Source: Physella acuta
Lineage: Eukaryota > Mollusca > Gastropoda > Physidae
Length of the DNA: 64,000 bases
Direction of reading: 5' to 3'
Assembly: GCF_028476545.1 (NCBI RefSeq)
Contig: NW_026732304.1
Coordinates: forward strand, 124,001 to 188,000
The notes beneath the pieces were generated by a model. The model made no database searches. It saw nothing but the letters and a program-made list of their open reading frames with translations, and was not told the DNA's origin. The stretch's first letter is position 1, and every line of letters starts with the position of its first letter. A program made the translations under genes and the position numbers. Positions 60,801 to 64,000 of this stretch are shown here, in pieces.

Positions 60801-63654
60801 CTAAAATTGTCACTAGACTTTTTAATTAACTTGTTTACTCTACATTTAAATAGTAAGTAAGTAAAGTACTCTTTTGATTCTGATAGTCCATGGGAAGTAG
60901 AGATCACCTGTTTTAGAATAGGTTGGGATATTGCAGTCAGTGTTATTTCCCTAACATGAGCTGGGTTGTCATCTAAGGCACTCAAGCCTAGGGTCCAAAT
61001 GCAGGACTATTGGGTTAGCAGTTGTACACTCTGCCATCCAACCACATCATCCCATTAAATAAATGAAGATGTACTCTACTATCAACATGATGGAACACAA
61101 GTTCTCATCAACACAAAGAAGTGAAGAAATGTGTTCATGAAAACTTTTGATACCTTATATGTGCACCAGCAGGCAAAGTCTATGTCCCAGTCGTGTAGGT
61201 ATAGGGGAACATTACCAACTGCATGAGCCATATCCCATCCCACATAACAGCCCTGCAATATAGGATATAAACAATGAATCATGGGGGCATACATACAACA
61301 TAGAACAATAACACATTAGATGTAACTATGAATTGAGAACACAAAAATATGGAGCATAAATAGGAAATAAGAGAAATAACATAATGGGGTTTAAATAAAA
61401 CTTAAGAAAAAAGAAATAAGGGGTATAAATAGAAAATTAGAAATATAAAATGTAAATATAATTAAAGAACAATGAAATATGAAACCTAATAGAATATCGA
61501 TATAAAGATCTTAGACATGATATAGCCCTAAACTACATGATATAATAGGACATAAAATAGGGAAATATAGAAAATAAATATGAAATAACAAAGGTCATTA
61601 ATAGGACATGGGGAAACTAAAATGCAGGACAGTAGCAGCCACATGATGTGATCATACTTGAAACATTATCACATCATGATTCACATACAGATCATAATGG
61701 TAAATAATATAAAATATACACAAAATAAGCCAAAATAACATTACTTAATATGTATTCCATGCATATTTATAGCAATATGCTGCCTTTTCTAACAAAACAA
61801 AATACATATTTCATGCATGAATTTGAATATTTATGTGATATCTGATTACATCATAAGACAGACTCTTTTGATAACATGCCTGTCTGCTATCATAAATGTT
61901 GATGTGGGTAATTCTAGAGGAATCATATTGTTATCTTTGTATTATCTTCATACGCAGTCGTAAAATTTGAAATATGTTTTGAGCAAATGTCACATTTTTA
62001 CATAGCATTCCATTATTATCTGTAAACCTGTTTCAAAATTATGCAGATGAAGTAGAGTTCACGTGTCTTTGAATCCCTGTGAAAATGATTGCTTGGTGAG
62101 GATGTTGCCTTGCTAACTTTACTTTCCCCTACAGAAATCAAGTACCCAACAGAGCTGAGTACACCCTGGGGGAGGGGATGGGGTGTTCCTAAAAGCAATG
62201 AGCTTGATTGTTGTTAGTCATTGGTTGTCCTAAGTGATGTATTGTCCTAAAATGATGTGGTGTGTCCTACATTGTCAGATATATTGTTGGTATTTTAAAA
62301 AAAAAATTATACTATTGCAAAAATAACAGCCAAAGGTCTATTTTTAAAACTTTAACTAATCAAATTCCCAACCACTGGACTATATAATATTACTATAGAA
62401 TAGCCAACCCTGTATGCACATTAGGATCTATACTCAAGACCTTTAGGTAACTAATTAAATACTCTACCACTAGACCATACCATTACCTTAGCATAACCAG
62501 TTTTTGTAATGGTCTGTATACTACACCAGGATCTATACTCAAGTCTTTTAGGTAACTTATCATCTACTCTACCACTAGACCATACCATTACCTTAGCATG
62601 ACCAGCCTTTGTAATGATCTGTATACTACACCAGGATCTAAACTCAAGACATTTAGGTAACTAATCATCTACTCTACCACTAGACCATACCATTATCTTA
62701 GCATGTCCAGCCTATGTAATGGCCTGTATACTACACCAGGATCTAAACTCAAGACATTTAGGTAACTAATCATCTACTTTACCACTAGACCATACCATTA
62801 CCTTAGCATGTCCACCCTTTGTAATGGCCTGTATACTACACCAGGATCTATACTCAAGACATTTAGGTTACTAATCATCTACTCTACCACTAGACCATAC
62901 AATTACCTTAGCATGACCAGCCTTTGTAATGGTCTGTATACTACACCAGGATCTATACTCATGTCTTTTGGGTAACTTATCATATACTCTACCACTAGAC
63001 CATACCATTACCTTAGCATGACCAGCCTTTGTTATGGTTTGTATACTAAACAAGGATCTATACTCTACCACTAGACCATACCATTACCTTAGCATGACCA
63101 GCCTTTGTAATGATCTGTATACTACACCAGGATCTAAACTCAAGACATTTAGGTAACTAATCATCTACTCTACCACTAGACCATACCATTACCTTAGCAT
63201 GTCCAGCCTTTGTAATGGCCTGTATACTACACCAGGATCTAAACTCAAGACATTTAGGTAACTAATCATATACTCTACCACTAGACCATACCATTACCTT
63301 AGCATGTCCAGCCTTTGTAATGGTCTGTATACTACACCAGGATCTATACTCATGTCTTTTGGGTAACTTATCATATACTCTACCACTAGACCATACCATT
63401 ACCTTAGCATGACCAGCCTTTGTTATGGTTTGTATACTAAACAAGGATCTATACTCAAGTCTTTGGGGTAACTTATCATATACTCTACCATTAGACCATA
63501 CAATTACCTTAGCATGACCAGCCTTTGTAATGGTCTGTATATCAAACAGCTGGCCTGTGTAGTACTGTACACCAGCAAAGCAAACAACAGCAATTTTATC
63601 TCCTTCCTTCTCAATGACTTCCAGAATATCTTCAGTACGTAGTGTGAACTCTCC
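51705..63654 (-). CDS. KYNU: Kynureninase, C-terminal 282 residues (6 exons; 5' part right of window)
   Basis: Minus-strand exons 63654-63508, 61252-61154, 59006-58880, 57754-57669, 56061-55822 and 51854-51705 join without frame change. They match animal kynureninase from memory along their whole length. Kynureninase is a cytosolic PLP enzyme that cleaves kynurenine and 3-hydroxykynurenine to anthranilate or 3-hydroxyanthranilate and alanine, in tryptophan catabolism toward NAD. Visible landmarks are [14 protein letters not shown] (the Asp expected to contact the PLP ring nitrogen), DFACWCTYK (the lysine expected to bind PLP), [15 protein letters not shown], and GYRISNTP (substrate-pocket Asn). 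Others are the C-terminal RRGVV/CDKR junction and [10 protein letters not shown] before the stop. The human protein has 465 residues, so roughly the first 40% is outside the window. Every catalytic motif expected in this part is present, so the gene looks intact. Confidence 0.93.
51855..55244. other. Kynureninase last intron, left part, no exon seen
   Basis: AT-rich, weak ACATCA-rich patch at 52200-52440. No SINE or MITE recognised. 54760-55240 contains non-repetitive sequence. Confidence 0.6.
55245..55821. repeat. Degenerate CA-rich tandem array ending at a kynureninase donor
   Basis: About six copies, 80-110 bases each, of a unit with CTCCACATCTCACCAACACA and ATGTGACATTATCA. The last units (AACTGACCACC, then a C-rich run and CTCC) resemble the exon end and donor at 55822-55850 itself. 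Confidence 0.75.
55822..56061 (-). CDS. KYNU: Kynureninase exon ([14 protein letters not shown] to ELERRGVV)
   Basis: 240 bp, phase 0-0, acceptor TTTTCCCCCAG, donor GTCAGTTG, which is a weak +3 match. It encodes 80 residues including [29 protein letters not shown] and [10 protein letters not shown]. Repeat arrays border it on both sides. Confidence 0.92.
56075..57370. repeat. About 118-bp degenerate tandem array in a kynureninase intron
   Basis: Roughly ten copies of a unit containing GAAGCTAGCTTTAGCATAGC, TAGAATGTTGATTAGAATCT and AATAGCTGTTCTAATTTAG. It starts about 15 bases from the acceptor of exon 55822-56061 and nearly fills the intron. Confidence 0.85.
57395..57525 (-). repeat. tRNA-SINE family 1, inverted, 3' part
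   Basis: Plus strand GGGGCAGATGAAGTAGAGTT, CTTGGTATATGAAAGGATAG and CCCTAACATAAGTTAGGTAC. Confidence 0.82.
57669..57754 (-). CDS. KYNU: Kynureninase exon ([16 protein letters not shown] to KASFE)
   Basis: 86 bp, phase 1 to 0, acceptor TTGTCTACAG, donor GTGAATAA. Its first two bases complete the lysine codon begun by the previous exon (MDN-K-MELIPG). Confidence 0.92.
57755..58879. other. Kynureninase intron with a C tract, no exon seen
   Basis: C-rich run at 58066-58091; the rest is AT-rich and unremarkable. Confidence 0.6.
58880..59006 (-). CDS. KYNU: Kynureninase exon ([11 protein letters not shown] to STRFKMDN)
   Basis: 127 bp, phase 0 to 1, acceptor AATCCAACAG, donor GTAAGTAG. It contains GWWGHD; the tryptophan is a known active-site neighbour in this family. 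A hAT MITE inserted about 200 bases upstream of it in the intron, at 59212-59383. Confidence 0.92.
59212..59383. mobile_element. hAT MITE, CAGTGTTTCTTCCAG family, intact ends
   Basis: 172 bp, CAGTGTTTCTTCCAG to CTGGAAGAAACTCTG, with a perfect 8-bp duplication CTGGTGAG (59204-59211, 59384-59391). It is in the kynureninase intron. Confidence 0.94.
60419..60835 (+). repeat. Pairs of direct repeats in a kynureninase intron
   Basis: GAGCTATTTTTAGATAACAT with ATTGCGC and TCACTAGACTTTT occurs near 60425 and 60771. AACTAACCAATGGTTTTA occurs near 60630 and 60722. GAACGTGATGACGC-type units occur three times at 60498-60555. Function unknown. Confidence 0.7.
60884..61056 (-). repeat. tRNA-SINE family 1, inverted, diverged
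   Basis: GGGAAGTAGAGATCACCTGT, CCCTAACATGAGCTGGGT and a head with GGTTAGCAGTTGTACACTCT on the plus strand. Confidence 0.72.
61154..61252 (-). CDS. KYNU: Kynureninase exon with PLP-lysine (GCYVGWD to CWCTYK)
   Basis: 99 bp, phase 0-0, acceptor ATATTGCAG, donor GTATCAAA. It encodes 33 residues and ends exactly at the lysine of CWCTYK, the position of the PLP Schiff-base lysine in the family. Confidence 0.93.
61260..62041. other. Kynureninase intron, no exon seen
   Basis: A-rich sequence with AAATATGAAATAATA-type short motifs at 61340-61620; no clear unit. Confidence 0.6.
62042..62175 (-). repeat. tRNA-SINE family 1, inverted, 3' part
   Basis: GCAGATGAAGTAGAGTTCAC on the plus strand, then CAAGTACCCAACAGAGCTGA. 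Just downstream (minus strand) of the 105-bp array, which carries a SINE head. Confidence 0.75.
62395..63507 (-). repeat. 105-bp tandem array made of kynureninase exon end, splice donor and SINE head
   Basis: The motif TTAGCATG (plus strand) recurs at a spacing of 105 bases ten times from 62491 to 63512, with one 76-base unit at 63016-63092. Read on the minus strand, each unit has about 34 bases of the exon end (ATACAGACCATTACAAAGG through GCTAAG) and the donor GTAATG. These are followed by a tRNA-like head (TGGTCTAGTGGTAGAG, then GAGTTTAGATCC). The copy at 63508 is the functional junction. Confidence 0.9.
63508..63654 (-). CDS. KYNU: Kynureninase exon ([15 protein letters not shown] to TKAGHAK)
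   Basis: 147 bp, phase 0 at both ends, between acceptor TATCTTGCAG and donor GTAATTGT. It encodes 49 residues including [17 protein letters not shown]. It is the first kynureninase exon in the window. Tandem duplications of its own boundaries flank it on both sides. Confidence 0.93.
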
Positions 63655-63796
63655 CTGCAAGATAAACAATATGGTCAATCAGAATATCTTCAGTACGTAG
63701 TGTGAACTCTCCCTATGAGATAAACATTATGGTCAATCAGAATATCTTCAGTGCGTAGAGTGAACTCTAACTGAAAGATAAACATTATGGTCAAGG
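63623..63796 (-). repeat. 58-bp x3 tandem repeat containing the kynureninase exon acceptor
   Basis: Three copies of a 58-bp unit spanning the last intron bases, the AG and the first 32 exon bases (GGAGAGTTCACACTACG). The exon-proximal copy is the working acceptor. The two outer copies keep an AG at the same place but would shift the frame. Confidence 0.88.
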
Positions 63797-64000
63797 TAAA
63801 GAAGTGCAATGGAAAGGTGAACAATGGAAAACAGGGTAACAGAAAACTGCATTTTTATTTTCTAAAAAAGAGCATTTATAGACATTGACAAGAATGACTA
63901 TATTTATATATACTGTAGCATGATAGAGCATATTTCCATGAAATATGACAAAATTAAAGTGTATTAGTTTAATTATTTGTGCATTTATCTGCTACGCAGT

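Noticed and set aside
60419-60835. Direct repeats as a small LTR-type element
   Set aside because: The repeated pieces are short and in mixed spacing, with no matching termini, primer site or coding sequence.
63262-63678. 138-codon minus-strand frame as a single gene
   Set aside because: Only 63508-63654 matches kynureninase. The rest is read-through of the 105-bp array beyond the donor, possible only as an alternative splice form.

Overview
The window looks like nuclear DNA from an invertebrate animal, most likely a mollusc and perhaps a gastropod. The evidence is AT-rich introns of 1 to 10 kb, animal-type splice sites, TTAGGG-type repeats, many tRNA-derived SINEs, hAT MITEs, a Helitron-like element and very abundant micro- and minisatellites. 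The species is inferred, not proven. Only a few percent of the window codes for protein. Almost all long open frames are translations of tandem repeats; the real genes are strings of short exons.

Four gene pieces are supported. (1) 118-3593, minus: the 5' end of a secreted CUB-domain protein (signal peptide plus one complete CUB domain with four cysteines); the rest lies left of the window. (2) 23666-44387, plus: a complete five-exon gene for a 171-residue calmodulin-like protein with four canonical EF-hands. Its 10-kb first intron holds a 2.5-kb, 43-bp minisatellite. (3) 29074-29160, minus: a clean first coding exon (29 codons) of an unrecognised gene, antisense inside intron 1 of the EF-hand gene. 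(4) 51705-63654, minus: the last six exons (282 residues) of kynureninase, a PLP enzyme of tryptophan catabolism, including the PLP-lysine motif; the N-terminal part lies right of the window.

Layout: 1-3.6 kb CUB gene; 3.8-23.6 kb gene-poor and repeat-rich (TA tracts, telomere-like array, TAA/TTA palindrome, G-poor 42-bp array, 29-bp, about 124-bp and 49-bp arrays, SINEs, MITEs); 23.7-44.4 kb EF-hand gene; 44.4-51.6 kb intergenic sequence with a Helitron-like element, a 0.65-kb dispersed repeat and a TTAA-flanked element; 51.7-64 kb kynureninase.

The most striking observation is that several tandem arrays abut or contain exon/intron junctions. The kynureninase exon at 63508-63654 has 58-bp repeats containing its acceptor on one side. 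On the other side are about eleven copies of a 105-bp unit containing its 3' end, its splice donor and a tRNA-SINE head. Because 105 is a multiple of three, the frame stays open through three successive donors. Similar arrays touch EF-hand exon 2 (both sides), EF-hand exon 4 (acceptor) and the kynureninase exon at 55822-56061 (donor). This points to repeat expansion seeded at splice junctions, with possible effects on splicing.
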